Of a stretch of DNA of 64,000 nucleotides, positions 51,741-63,169 are shown piece after piece. The stretch's first letter is position 1. The number at the start of each line of letters is the position of its first letter. The DNA comes from Sycobia sp. Sy_11 (Eukaryota; Arthropoda; Insecta; Hymenoptera; Epichrysomallidae). The position numbers and the translations under genes are program-made. The notes below the pieces were generated by a model. The model was not told the DNA's origin and did not search any database. It worked only from the letters and a program-made list of their open reading frames with translations. The DNA lies in the NCBI GenBank assembly GCA_018907035.1, contig JACCIC010000004.1:6501001-6565000 (forward strand), read 5' to 3'.

Positions 51741-51975
51741 TTTAGTAGCAATTTCCATTTCAGATTCCGCTGGGATTATATTAAACAGAGACAGTTAACC
51801 GTCATTATATTAGAATAGTTTATTATTGTATAAAGACTGTATCATCGATAAAAATATATTTAATTCATGTACAACCAAAATAAATTTTATTAGTAAATGT
51901 CAATCTGAGTGCCTCCTTCACAAAAGTCGCAGAAGGTAAGCCGACGCATATCGAAACGTGCGCGTTATATACATG
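51741..51975. repeat. AT-rich dispersed repeat, inverted partial pair
   Basis: 51741-51835 follows the right-arm orientation: TAGTAGCAATTTCCATTTCAG, ATTCCGCTGGGATTATATTA, GACAGTTAACCGTCATTAT. 51885-51975 follows the left-arm orientation: TTTTATTAGTAAATGTCAATC, TGAGTGCCTCC, and then a segment with ATCGAAACGTG. The copy is more diverged than the one at 45 kb but has the same opposed arrangement. Confidence 0.45.
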
Positions 51976-53278
51976 GAAAAAACCATTATCTAGACAGTCA
52001 TCAGATGGTTCATTCTTAAGAGTGTTAATTTTGATTTTAATATTTTAGGATTTATATTTCAAGTAAGTCGTGATTTTAAAAAATAATCGTTATAAGTTTA
52101 ACTTACATTCAGAATTACTTCTTCATAAAATTAACTGTAATAAATTAAATTATCCCATGTGTTTGAACACATTCAGAAACACACACACACACACATAGAA
52201 ATTGAATTATTTAAATATTATATTCTGATATTGAATTCAATTAGAAGTTCAATATAATTTTATAAATTTACTATAAAAATATTATAGAATAAATTAAATT
52301 ACATTTAATTAAATAAAATTTCTTTTCTTTAAAGATTTAACCTTGAAATACAACTATACGATGTCAAGAATTGTACAGATAAAGAATAAGAATAAGAAAA
52401 AGAAAATATATAATCAATTGTATTGATATATTATTCCACTTTATTATTATAATTAAATATATTAATAACTCATTAACTTACTTACATATTTTCAAAATAC
52501 AATAAAAAATTATTTTAGCAAATTACGTTTTGTAGCATAGAAGATATATTTTAACATTGATTTTGTAATAAAAATTGTGTGTCTAAAGTATTATGTTTTA
52601 TATTTTTATAAAAAATTTTTACAAAATTTGCACCTTTTGATAAGTACATGTATTAAGTATAGACTACAGTAAAATGAATTTGATACGTAAGTTCGATTTT
52701 AAATTAGAGAATATAGAAATATATTTACGTGTGCTCTGTCAAGGCTGTTTTCCAAGAAGAATTTCTAAACGATGTCTGCAAATAATGTTTTGATAATTTG
52801 TTCGCGCAACACAAAGATATAAATGTATTTAATGTAACAACTTTCTGTACGATATAATGTAATCACTTCATTATTCGATATATGTATGCGGGTCAAAGTC
52901 AAAATATATCATAAATTTAGGTAGTCAGAGGATTCGATCTTCTACCGGGGATCTACTATTATTATTGACCTACTATTATTATTGCCACACATTGTAGATT
53001 TCGAAGCTTTTGTATAACGTGCATTGAAACTCGTCCCAGTACAGTCTGATTAATCAGTGAGTTTAGTCCATACGTCGCGATAATCGTATAAAAAAATCTT
53101 GGCAGTGTCTCCCAACTCTCGCTTGTGTATTTGGTACCGATAACATTCAATCATTCTCGTTCGACGCTCTGATTTTTAAAAGCCTTCCACTTCATTACGT
53201 AAGTTAGAATTAATTGATAAAAGAAACCAGCAAAAAGCCAGCCATCCGTAAAAATTCGTTGAAGCTGAACTCGCTACA

Positions 53279-54133
53279 ATGATCGATACATCCGAAACGG
53301 CCTCGTACAGCTGCGACCTGTTCACGAGTCTCGCCTGGACGATCAAAGATTTCTCGAAGCAAACGAACGTGGTAATATCGCCCACGTACTCGTCGGCCCT
53401 GTTCTCGCCCCAGCTCTGCAGACTGGTGGATTTTTTCATTAAACTGCATCCGTACGGCGACAGCGCGGACAGCCGCGATTATCTGAGCGTCTTCATCACG
53501 ATCCCGGAGACGGTCGGCTTCGACCTCTACGTGAGGTTCTCGCTCCTCGACCTCACCATGACGCGCGTCCTGTCGCGCATGGAAAAGTTCACGAGCCGCA
53601 CCGAGCTCGGCTACAGCGACTTCGCCGAGCGGAAGTTCGTCCTGGACGAGGCGAACGGCCTGCTCAGCGACGGCAGCTTGGCCGTCATCTGCGAGATCGC
53701 CAACAGCGAGCACAACGAGAACTTCGCCAAGAACGAGATAATAATCCTGGAGAGGCGGCTGCGGGTGCTGGCCAGGCACGAGAAACTCCTCCTGGACAGC
53801 GAATTCGCCGACGTGACGTTTCTGGTGGGGGCGCAACAACTGCGGGCGCACCGTCACATCGTGGCCGAGTGCAGCCCGATACTGCGCAGGATGTTCGTCC
53901 AGCTGGGCAGGCGCACCAAGCCCCTGATCGCGATAGGCGGCGTCGATTACCGGGTGATGAGGGAGCTGTTGCGATTCATGTACGCCGCCAAGATCAACGA
54001 TCTCGACGAGATAGCCGAGCAGCTTTTGTTCGCGGCCCAGAAGTTCAAGGTCGAGGGGGCGATCACGATGTGCGAGCAGTCGCTGCGCAAGACTCGAGGG
54101 GCGGCGATGATCGAGCCCGCCAGGCGGCGTTAA
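53279..54133 (+). CDS. MATH-BTB protein (speckle-type POZ-like), no BACK domain
   Basis: An intact single-exon gene of 284 residues. The MATH domain spans about residues 14-141 (SLAWTIKDFSKQ, YLSVFITIPETVGFDLYVRF, ERKFVLDEANGLLSDGSLAVICEI). BTB spans about 165-270 (LLLDSEFADVTFLVG, LRAHRHIVAECSPILRRMF, VMRELLRFMYAAKI, LLFAAQKFKVEGAITMCEQSL). Typical members are 330-380 residues with a C-terminal BACK-like helix bundle. Here the protein ends just after BTB in an arginine-rich tail (EPARRR), and I see no BACK remnant in any frame downstream. The likely role is a Cullin-3 substrate adaptor: MATH binds the target and BTB dimerises and binds Cullin-3. The start context ACAATGA is acceptable. It is strongly GC-rich at third positions, in contrast to its AT-rich flanks. 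The long minus-strand frame over it is an artefact of that composition. It lies about 10 kb from its paralogue at 42.4 kb, in the opposite orientation. Confidence 0.9.
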   Translation: MIDTSETASYSCDLFTSLAWTIKDFSKQTNVVISPTYSSALFSPQLCRLVDFFIKLHPYGDSADSRDYLSVFITIPETVGFDLYVRFSLLDLTMTRVLSRMEKFTSRTELGYSDFAERKFVLDEANGLLSDGSLAVICEIANSEHNENFAKNEIIILERRLRVLARHEKLLLDSEFADVTFLVGAQQLRAHRHIVAECSPILRRMFVQLGRRTKPLIAIGGVDYRVMRELLRFMYAAKINDLDEIAEQLLFAAQKFKVEGAITMCEQSLRKTRGAAMIEPARRR

Positions 54134-54378
54134 ATTATCCGAGATCGTTAGAGTCGTTACGATGTCGCGGGCAATTTTCAGCACGGCGAATCGAACTAAC
54201 GGGGTTTCGTTTAACTCGGGAATTCGAATTACAAATTATACTTTACTTACTGCCAGCTGGCTTTGAGGCACACTGCTGTTTATTTGGAAAACGTTAATAA
54301 GTTTGTTTTACAAACGTCTTTATTATAAAATTTTCACTTTTGCGCGTAATTTCGATTGTCTTTTCTATTATTGTTAAG

Positions 54379-54384
54379 AATAAA
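54379..54384 (+). terminator. Polyadenylation signal AATAAA after the MATH-BTB gene
   Basis: This is a canonical AATAAA about 245 bp after the stop codon at 54133, within AT-rich sequence. It would give a 3' untranslated region of about 270 nt. AATAAA is common by chance in this DNA, so only its position supports it. Confidence 0.4.
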
Positions 54385-55693
54385 ACAAATGTGATAAAAA
54401 AATACGTCTGAGACATGAGAAAAGATCTTAAGTTACTTGTATATAAATTTATAAATTATTCGAATCCAAATATAGCTGACCGTTATAATATGGAATAGTT
54501 TCGTTTATACGAGGTCAAAATTCATTATACAACTTTATAATAAATATGTTTTCTTTTTAAATGTTTTCTGTTTTACTTAATTCTCCTCTATTTTTTCTAG
54601 TTACTTCAGAAGTGCTTGAATTTGTAAATAATTTTTTTCACAATCGCAAACCTTACTTTCAAATTAAATTACAATAAAAAATTCAATTATTTAAATGACG
54701 ATTAATAAATAATTTCAAACTAATTTAAAAACATTCAATTCCACTAAATTATTCTCAAAGTCGGTACTAAAATTTATTAGTCTTACAGTATCTATAAAAT
54801 AATCAAATATAATTATAATTATATAAATAATTATATATAAAAATATTTCTTAACTTTGTATAAAATTAATGTGTGAAATTTCTCCAAACGGCAAAATAAA
54901 ACAAATATACAATTTTTTAGATAGTTGATTCGATTCCATTAATAACATAAATTGTAATAACAATTTTTAAATAGATTTATTTCAATTTCATTTTCTGTGA
55001 TAATAGCACTATATTTACTTCGATTATAAATAAGAAAAAAATAATGTTAGGTATAGTAAAGTGGAAGCATTGACTCGTTCATTTTTTACATTTAAAATAG
55101 TATTCAATTGAAAATATGATAGAATATTTCAAACCTGTTTTCCATTCAGTAATTCTATATGAATTAATAAAAATGAACAAATAGACATTTTCAAAAGAAG
55201 TTTCTTTAACTTTCACAAAAATATATTTATGTGAACTCTTGAAATTAGTCAAACACCGGTTTAATAGTCAAGTTTTTCAATTACATTATGCATATATAGT
55301 ATTGTTATCCGTTACATCAAGGGATGAGGACAACGTTTGCTGAGACATTTATTAAATTTTATTTGGTACATCATAGTTAGCTAAATTGTACTGATTTTTC
55401 AACAGTTAATGAAGATAATTAATAGAGTCTACGGTATAATTAATTAATACAGCTACTAATATTCACCCATAATTATGCTAACAGGTATTTTTCTACTTAA
55501 ATTATGGTTAAAAATTAACATATGTTTTTCTAATTTAACAAAAAATTTTATCCATCCTAGGTCTTTATATAATAATTGGATATATAATGACAGTTACATT
55601 GTCGTTATTCATATTCATTCCCCTGGAATCTCAAATGGAAATTTTAACTAAAATTAATAATTCAAAAAGTAGTAAAATAAAATTAGGTAATTA

Positions 55694-55965
55694 ACAGTTT
55701 CCTTCTTGAAGATGAAGCGGAGCGTATCAAAACGTCGGACAACGTCGAGGGTAAATTTTGACGATAGATATGGGCAGTCAGTTTGTTCTTTACTAACATA
55801 ATCTACAGATTAATTTATTTTCATTTTTCATTTTATTTTCATTTTATATTGAATTATTATTTCTAGTAGTAATTTCTATTTCAAATACTACGGGGATAAA
55901 TATAAGCAAGGACAGTCTGACTGTCATTATTTTAGTATAATATATTATAAGATACTATTCTGAAT
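55694..55965. repeat. AT-rich dispersed repeat, right-arm orientation
   Basis: The copy starts with a segment GATGAAGCGGAGCG...AAAACGTCGGACAA. It continues with GGGCAGTCAG and TTCTTTACTAA, then AGTAGTAATTTCTATTTC, ACTACGGGGATAAAT and AAGGACAGTCTGACTGTC. That order matches the right half of the composite at 45 kb. GACAGTC-T-GACTGTC is itself a near-perfect palindrome. Confidence 0.5.
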
Positions 55966-57607
55966 TTAATTCCGAACATTCGAGATAGTGCAATTGTTAA
56001 TTAATATTTTTCTTTATTTGTCAATGTAACTACATTTCACTTGATATTTATCAAAAAATGATAACTATAATTTAGTTTTTTAATCTAGTTGCTATATCGT
56101 ATTATGACTTATAATATTCTCCTACTGTCCTCGCTTATAATATTCTCATTCTTCGTACGAGTTCTCTTACCAATCCATATTTATGCGTGACCCTTATCGA
56201 TTTGATAAAGGTGACGTCGTGAAAATCGTCGTCCGCAACATCCATTAATCTGTACGTTAATAATAAGCCGTAATAACTAGCGAAAGAACGACGAATAAAG
56301 AAATGGAATCGAAGTAAATACATCAGGGTCGACTCTCGCGTTTTTTTTTCGACGAACAGACGTTTGGCGAGTGAAATAGGCGTCATCATTTCACCCTATT
56401 ATTATATACACGTCTGTTGCCTAAGCCGAGAGGATTAACCTATACGGTCAGTTCCCTGATATGGCATCTTTAAATTTTTCGAGTGCTTTTGCGCGTGTCC
56501 ACCGTCGTGTATTAGTGTGTAGGATAGGAGCACAGAGAAACTAGAGTGATATGAGGCCCGGGCCTATTTGTAAGTAGGAGGCCTCCTCGAAAGATCATTT
56601 TCATTGCACTTTAATAATACATATGGAAGAAAAGAAAAAAAAATAAACATACCGTTCTGATCAACTTAAAAAACACAGAATTTAATTAATAATAATTTTT
56701 AAGATTTATTTGTACAATATTTGTAAAATTAATGTTATGAAATTTCAAGCAAATGAAAGTACCTTTAAACAATTTCTAACAGTGAATTTTTCAATTATGT
56801 TACTGAAATCTAATAATCTCAATCTATCTTTTTCGATGTCTCATGTAGTTAAAGAAGATAAATGACTATCTAACATAGTTAATCGATAAATGCTTTTGAT
56901 TCATTTTAAAAAAGTAAATGATTTTTCAGAATCGGAATTCGCTAATAGAATTGTTAAAAATAATTGATGAGCTATATAAATAATATATTTCATTACCTAC
57001 TTTTGTCTGGCGATATTTTATACACTAATATTAACGTTTTATGGATTTCCAACTATGTTTAGATCAATAGTCAAAATTAACAATGTTTTTTATTTGCTTT
57101 TGTTACTAGATATATACATTAATAGGATTGCCATATCAAACTAATTCGTATTGATTATGATTGATTGCACGAGTTTCATTGAATAAAATGCAACACTGTA
57201 AAAAGATAATATAATAAACCCGGCCCAGAAAATTTATTTAATACAAAGTAGATATATTATTTCGAGAGTGAAAAATATATATTTATAGCGATCTCCATAA
57301 CGATGCTTTAAAAAATGAGGGTTTTCCCGGAAAATCGACTATCGTGGAAAATAAAGTTTCGCTACTGAGGGCCTCCTCAACGGCGAGGCCGAGGGTTAAA
57401 AAATCCCAACCCCCTTCCTCCCTTGATCCAGGCCTGGATAGGAGGAAAAGAGGCATTAAGTACCGCGTGGCAACGCACGATGCATCGACATGCGGAAAAG
57501 CTGGAAGATACGACCGGAGAGCACTTTGAGCCGCTGAATGATCGGGACCGGGGAGAGAAAGGGGACAGAAAGAGGTTAACATAGGCTACATGGGAGGGAG
57601 AGTGAGG

Positions 57608-57614
<7 letters not shown>

Positions 57615-57662
<48 letters not shown>
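57615..57662. repeat. (GA)n microsatellite
   Basis: 48 bp of GA. Confidence 0.95.
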
Positions 57663-57665
<3 letters not shown>

Positions 57666-57798
57666 ATGAAAGAAGCTCGGCGCGCTCATAAAACAAGAAC
57701 AAAGTGGGCTTTTCTATGTATAATATGTACACATGCAGCGCCTCCGCGGCTGATATAAAAGTGCATATAATAGCAAGCCAAGCGAGCTTTAGGACTGC

Positions 57799-57799
<1 letters not shown>

Positions 57800-57841
<42 letters not shown>
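57800..57841. repeat. (TA)n microsatellite
   Basis: 42 bp of TA. Confidence 0.95.
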
Positions 57842-57844
<3 letters not shown>

Positions 57845-58839
57845 AAATCCGTTTTGAATCATTCATGAGTCCGCGGGCGGCGGCGAGTGCCGTATCGCCG
57901 AAACGCCAAGAGTTTCCCTTTTTATTGAAAGTATCGCCGTTCGACATAAAGCGCGTGGATACGGATTTTTAATGGAAACGCGAGCTCTCCCGACGCTTTT
58001 CTCTCTATATAATACGAGAAAAATACCGATATGATGTTCCTTTATTTTATTTTTCATTGTTTTTAGATGGCAACGCCAGTACATGGATACTATAATAACG
58101 TATATGGGGCAGCCGGGCAGAGCTTTTCGAAGACAATGTCAAGGAGATGCCATCGATTTTATTATCGATGATCGAGAATTTCTAAGACTCGGCGCATCGC
58201 TTGATATAAGTATATAAAAAGTATTCGATTAAAATTTCAAAAAATGTCAATGGTTTTAATATCATACTTTTAAGACGGAGTTTTATAGAGAATTAAAAAA
58301 TTTGGCGACTGTATTTACATTATTATCACATTATTACAGACAATAAAATACACGATGATAGAAAGTAGTCGAAAATTTTTCATTAGAAAGACTCTAATTT
58401 CAGATTTATTTAGATTTTTTTTCAGAATTATTGTGTTGGATGTAACTATAACAGGGATGGTAAAAAAATACCAGTGCCGAGAACTTCTGGCAAAGCCATT
58501 TACGAAAGATCACTGTGCAATATGATTAATGTATTCAACTGGAGTAACCATTGTATTACCGATTCTAGTGGGAGAAGGTGTACGAGTTGTTGTCAGATCA
58601 ACTAATACAAAATGATTGTATTCATACCGATTCATTCGGTCCCGGTAACAAAAAATAGGATAGACTTTCGGAAAGCGGCCACCCCCCAATTTTGACAAAA
58701 ATCCACCTCTGTCGGAGGTGAAATTATCGCATCGGGAACAATAATTAAATATTTGAAACAGCTGAATTGTAAATGACATTGGGATAAATATTTTTCTTCT
58801 ACGCACTTTTTCGGAAGAAATTGCACAAGTGTGTATAAG

Positions 58840-58910
58840 GAGGGGGGTTCCCGAGGTGGAAATGACGAAATTTTCACCAGAAATATTGTTTGCACCGAAA
58901 TAAGGTATCA
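58840..58910. repeat. Dispersed repeat, copy B
   Basis: It shares CGAGGTGGAAATG and CCAGAAATATTG with 40395-40440. The minus-strand frames over it do not match any known protein. Confidence 0.45.
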
Positions 58911-59466
58911 TAATAAAATGAAATCTCTTAACGATTGATATAGCTTTGTTTTATATATTTTTTATAATCTTTCCTAGTTTCGGATATAAATTCGTTTTTT
59001 TACAGGTTTTTGCCATTATAAACGAGCCAATCGCGATTCTTCTAATTGATTTACAAGATTTCGAGAAAGTACTGAACTATGGAAGATGGTTTTCTTTTCA
59101 AATATTTTTCAACTCCAAATTCGACGTCACGCGTAAAATTTCGTGATCGCATATAATGATGAATCGAGCGTGATTTCTAATCAAATGGAATTATGGTTCA
59201 ATATATTAGTTGGTCATAAATTGTAAGGTGGCAAAAGTTTTTTTTATACGAAATTTGGAATATTACTACAGACTATAAGTACCGCTAATAACTATCTATG
59301 GGTTCTAAATATTTACTTGAAATTTTGTTCGCAATTTTCTGAAAAAATATTATTCAACTATTTATTTGATTTTTCGAGTGAAATAATTTGTTTATTTTCC
59401 ACTTACAATTTTTAAATATCTATAATATAATTTAGACTTTTGATACAAGAACAGACAAATAGGTGC

Positions 59467-59469
<3 letters not shown>

Positions 59470-59516
<47 letters not shown>
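59470..59516. repeat. (TA)n microsatellite
   Basis: 47 bp of TA. Confidence 0.95.
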
Positions 59517-59519
<3 letters not shown>

Positions 59520-59597
59520 GGAAAATTTTTTCTTAATCAGATAGCCGCATGCATTAAATGAAGACTATTCAACTGAGAATTTCTAATTAAACAAAGA

Positions 59598-59625
59598 TTA
59601 TATTGTTCAATTTTGAACAATATAA
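59598..59625. repeat. 13-bp inverted repeat with 2-nt loop
   Basis: TTATATTGTTCAA and its exact complement TTGAACAATATAA are separated by TT. It lies 80 bp after the (TA)n tract at 59.5 kb. Confidence 0.7.
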
Positions 59626-60599
59626 TATAATAAAAATTTGTTGCGTTTCATTGAGAAACTTATCCATACTGTTCATATCAATTATTAATTGACTCGTTCG
59701 TATTCCGCGAACTGTTGCGTGATTGTAAATTTTCCGTCTGAGCTAGAAAAGAAAATGCTTTATACGCAATGCATTGACAATGAGGTAATGGAAAGGTACG
59801 TGCGATGAGAAACTATCACTGCGCTCGAAGAATTCGAAATTTCAGCATTCAAAGGATAAGGCGCGGCTATCGAGCAACCGAAGGAAATATATTAAAAACG
59901 AAGCTGCCCTAAGAATCTATAATGCCGCCTTTATTCCTATCCCGGTGTTCGTGCAACAAACGTAAATTATTTTGAAGAAATTCATTTTGCTCGGTCTTGT
60001 TGTATGTTTCTAATGAATTTATATTCTTGTAGAGTGGAATTTTAAAATTAAATTTTAATTGGTCACCAAATCAAATCTAACGACGCATGCAACCTGTGAT
60101 AAGACAGTAACACATAGAGTCATATTAAATAAGATATAATCAAGTACATTTTCTGACAGAGGTCACAAATACAGTTAAGCAAGAGAGCACCTGAAACTCA
60201 ACACGAATGGAAAATATACTATAAACTTAAACAACAATTTTAAAAAAGTGATAGATTTATTAATTGTAGTTTAATTTAAGTAAATAGATACTGTATAATA
60301 CATCAAACATATCAAGTGTATTTTGTATGAACTTTTACAACACTTTGTAAATAATTGTGTCTATAAACAATAAAAATGCGACTATAAACTTTCGATAAAA
60401 AAAATCTGGCAAGCTTGATATGATTTTTAAATAGAAAATTGAGTGAGTGGTTTCGAGGGTCAAAAAATTTCTAAAGTATTTTCAAACTCGACTGAAAAAT
60501 TAATTGATAAATTCAAGGATGGATAGAATGCTTTGTAAATTGGCCACAACTATCTAGGCATCGACGTAACAGTAGAATGAAATATTAAAGAGAATGTAG

Positions 60600-61640
60600 A
60601 TAAGCTAGATTTTCAATTGTGCCCCTCCCCCAGTTACGAGAATCCCCGCAGTGCCAAAATTACGGTTCAAGAATAGGAGAACGCAGCGAGCTCGATGCGT
60701 TTTTTAATCGATCCGTGGAGCTGGAAAGGGGGATTGCCGAGAACTGCGCGGCGCGTAGATACCATTTTAACTCGACTGCTCCTCGCCGAAACCCGCCTCG
60801 AGAAATTCAATTTCGCGCCCGAGTCTCTCATCTCCACCGCCCATATGTTATTTCATTCGGCGGGCGAGCCATCCCCGCAGGAGCTCCCCCTTGCTCCATC
60901 TTACCTCTCGCCTTCTTTCTCTCTCTCTCTCTCTCGCTCTCTCTCTCTCTCTACAGACACGTACAGCCCCTCGTATTTTTCACCCCATACATCGGCACCT
61001 TCGCACGCGGCAGTCGGTCCCGCGACACTTTCGATTCGAACCAGATATCCAGACGCCTCGCCGACATTTCGCCCAAGAGAGGGCGAGAGCGATGCCCGGC
61101 CGGCGAAAAAGGACAGCCGCCCCGTAGAGCCGCTCTATCAAATCCGCGCGTCCCGCGGGTGCATCTAGATTTCCGACCGCACTCTTTCCCGGCGCGCGCG
61201 ACCCGCGCTACCGGTCCGCGCGCGTGCGTACTCCCCCGGTCGTTGGTCGGAAACGAGCTTGGCCGCGGGGCAATGGGTTTGGCGGAGGCGCCGTGGGGGC
61301 GGGGAGGGAGAGGAGGCAGGCCAGGCGAGGAAAAACAATTTGTCTCCGGGGCGGCGGTGCGCATTCTTTCGCTGGGCAGGATGAGGATGCCCGGGGGGTG
61401 GGGCGGGCTGCGGGTCTACCGACTTCGAACGGAAGCGGGAGACGGGAGGAGGACCTTCGCAATTCTCCTTTTTTCCTTACACCGCTATTGTGCGCGTCGC
61501 TCTATGTGCCTGCGGTTTTATTTGTCTAGGCGCGACTCTTTTTTTTCTTTGGGTAATGCATTGTTCGAGATTCGTTCGCTTTGCTTGGCTGACGTATTTT
61601 CCGATTTCCGATGGGGCGCGCTGTGGCTGACTGTTCAAGG
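60600..61640. promoter_or_regulatory. Large GC-rich island
   Basis: About 1 kb of CpG-rich sequence with a CT tract. A 379-codon plus-strand frame spans it, but overlapping long frames on both strands, low-complexity content and absence of any domain show that high GC is removing stops by chance. It may be the 5' end or promoter of a gene outside the window. Confidence 0.3.
60918..60953. repeat. (CT)n microsatellite
   Basis: CT run with one CTCGCT interruption inside the 60.6-61.6 kb GC-rich island. Confidence 0.95.
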
Positions 61641-62911
61641 AAAATTTAATTATAATGCGCAAAGAATTAGATATACATATATTATATATAAGATTTATTG
61701 TCTCGCTTTTGTTAATTATAGTAAAAGAAAGACGACGGCAATCGGCAAAGATCACTAGATTTGGGCATATTAAACTGTTGTTATAACGGTCGGAGTGATC
61801 GTTATAACTGATTTTAAGCATTCCAACAAGCGATAATCGCGATGCGATTTAATATTACGAGTCTGATATGAATTTGCCTTCGGGAAGAATTCGCACAGTA
61901 AGATCTGAGCATGAGTGCCGAGAGCGATTGAGTCCTGTTTGGTCCCGCCGTGATGCCTTGCCGAATTGGCGGTTAGACACCGATCACGACCCGAACCCCG
62001 GATCAAAACTGTACGGTTGAAATACTCCAATACTGAAGAGACGAACTGCTTTTATAATACATTTGGATTATTCAGTATTAGCATGATACTAAGTTACGCT
62101 ACTATCAATTGTATCATTTATGGCTATATATAATTTTTCTTTTTACATTTACGGTATCATACGATATGATGTTATGGACGAGTATATGTATTATAGTGAC
62201 CATTGAAACAAATCGGCTGTTAAATATACTTACAAATTAGAAAATTTACGCTTATAACATAGTAAATCAATGCAACAAAACGAATTTACAGTAATGACTC
62301 CTACATATGACCTACAATTAGCCCGCATTACTAATTTTACTTGTAAATGGGGTACGTGTAACGAGCAGTTCTTCACAATGTACATAGGATTTTTTGTTGT
62401 AAGCAATTCAATGTAAGCAACTATCCAAATCCAAGATACGCTTGGTGAACTATATCTAAATATCATAATGTTTAGCAAATAAAAAATACTGCTTTGCTAG
62501 AGTTTGACAAATGTAGTGTACGAAATGCTGACAGGTTAATTTTAAGATAAATACTTTAACATTATTGGACTCTAATCATTCACGTAATATTAAAATAAAT
62601 GCTTTTCAGTCACTCATATACTAATAGATTAACCCAGTACCCTTAAATAATTAGGAAACTACGATTATAAATAGTGATTTTCTACATTGAAAACCTAATA
62701 TTTAAAAAAAGCATCAAATTTTTATAAGAACATTTGTGTGCAATCCAAAACCATATATAGAATCTTATCATCTAACCATCTCTTTGATACTGTATTAGCA
62801 ATAAAATTGGAATTTATAAATTTTTAAAAATCTCGTTATAAATACAATCAATATGAATAAAAACAAGTTAAAAATAATGTTGTTTTTATCAATTAAGCTT
62901 CAACACATTTT

Positions 62912-63169
62912 ATGCAAAAAGTCGATCTGTATCAAATATCTTGTGCTGACTATCATGTAATTTATATTGAGCAAATTGGCCACTCATGAAACAAGATCAT
63001 TAATGAAGAGCATAAAGTATGCAGCAAAAAAAAAAAAACAAAAACGAATAATCATAATATTAATCTACTGAATGACAAACTATTACAAAATATTGTAATA
63101 TCTAAGGAACGTGATAGTATCATAATGATAGAAATAATAAAAGTCTTTAGTACTAATAAGAATCACTGA
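62912..63169 (+). pseudogene. GIY-YIG endonuclease fragment, Penelope-like
   Basis: Read in one frame with a single internal TGA (62987-62989), this gives DLYQISCADYHVIYIEQIGHS, then NKIINEEHKV, a lysine-rich run, and LLNDKLLQNIVISKERDS. The order matches the GIY-YIG domain at the C-terminus of Penelope-like retroelements: GVY..I.C..C...YIGQTGRS, R..EH, and a later leucine-rich helix. The first motif is DLY instead of G(I/V)Y, and YIG has become YIE, so the nuclease is dead. No reverse transcriptase is visible upstream. It is a truncated relic, relevant to the inverted repeat family elsewhere in the window. Confidence 0.5.

Larger units (their letters stand above)
49513..53278. other. AT-rich intergenic region before the plus-strand MATH-BTB gene
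   Basis: It contains the 88-bp palindrome, the inverted repeat remnants at 51.7-52.0 kb, a short (CA)n tract at 52.18 kb and a tandem CTACTATTATTATTG pair at about 52950-52982. No gene recognised. Confidence 0.55.
54385..62911. other. Intergenic region with repeats and a GC-rich island
   Basis: AT-rich DNA with the repeat copy at 55.7 kb, a compositionally distinct block at 56.1-56.6 kb, microsatellites at 57.6-57.8 and 59.5 kb, the GC-rich island at 60.6-61.64 kb and a balanced block at 61.85-62.03 kb. No gene recognised. Confidence 0.55.

Noticed and set aside
53210..54184. 324-codon minus-strand open frame
   Set aside because: It is the antisense shadow of the GC-rich MATH-BTB gene on the plus strand.
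58510..58911. 133-codon minus-strand frame
   Set aside because: It overlaps a dispersed repeat, and a second frame overlaps it on the same strand. No protein family recognised.
60619..61758. 379-codon plus-strand open frame
   Set aside because: It lies in a GC-rich island with long frames on both strands, contains a CT-repeat translation (SLSLSL), and shows no domain or conserved segment.
61850..62030. Balanced-composition block considered as an exon or tRNA-derived sequence
   Set aside because: No A and B boxes at the right distance and no domain in the open frame.
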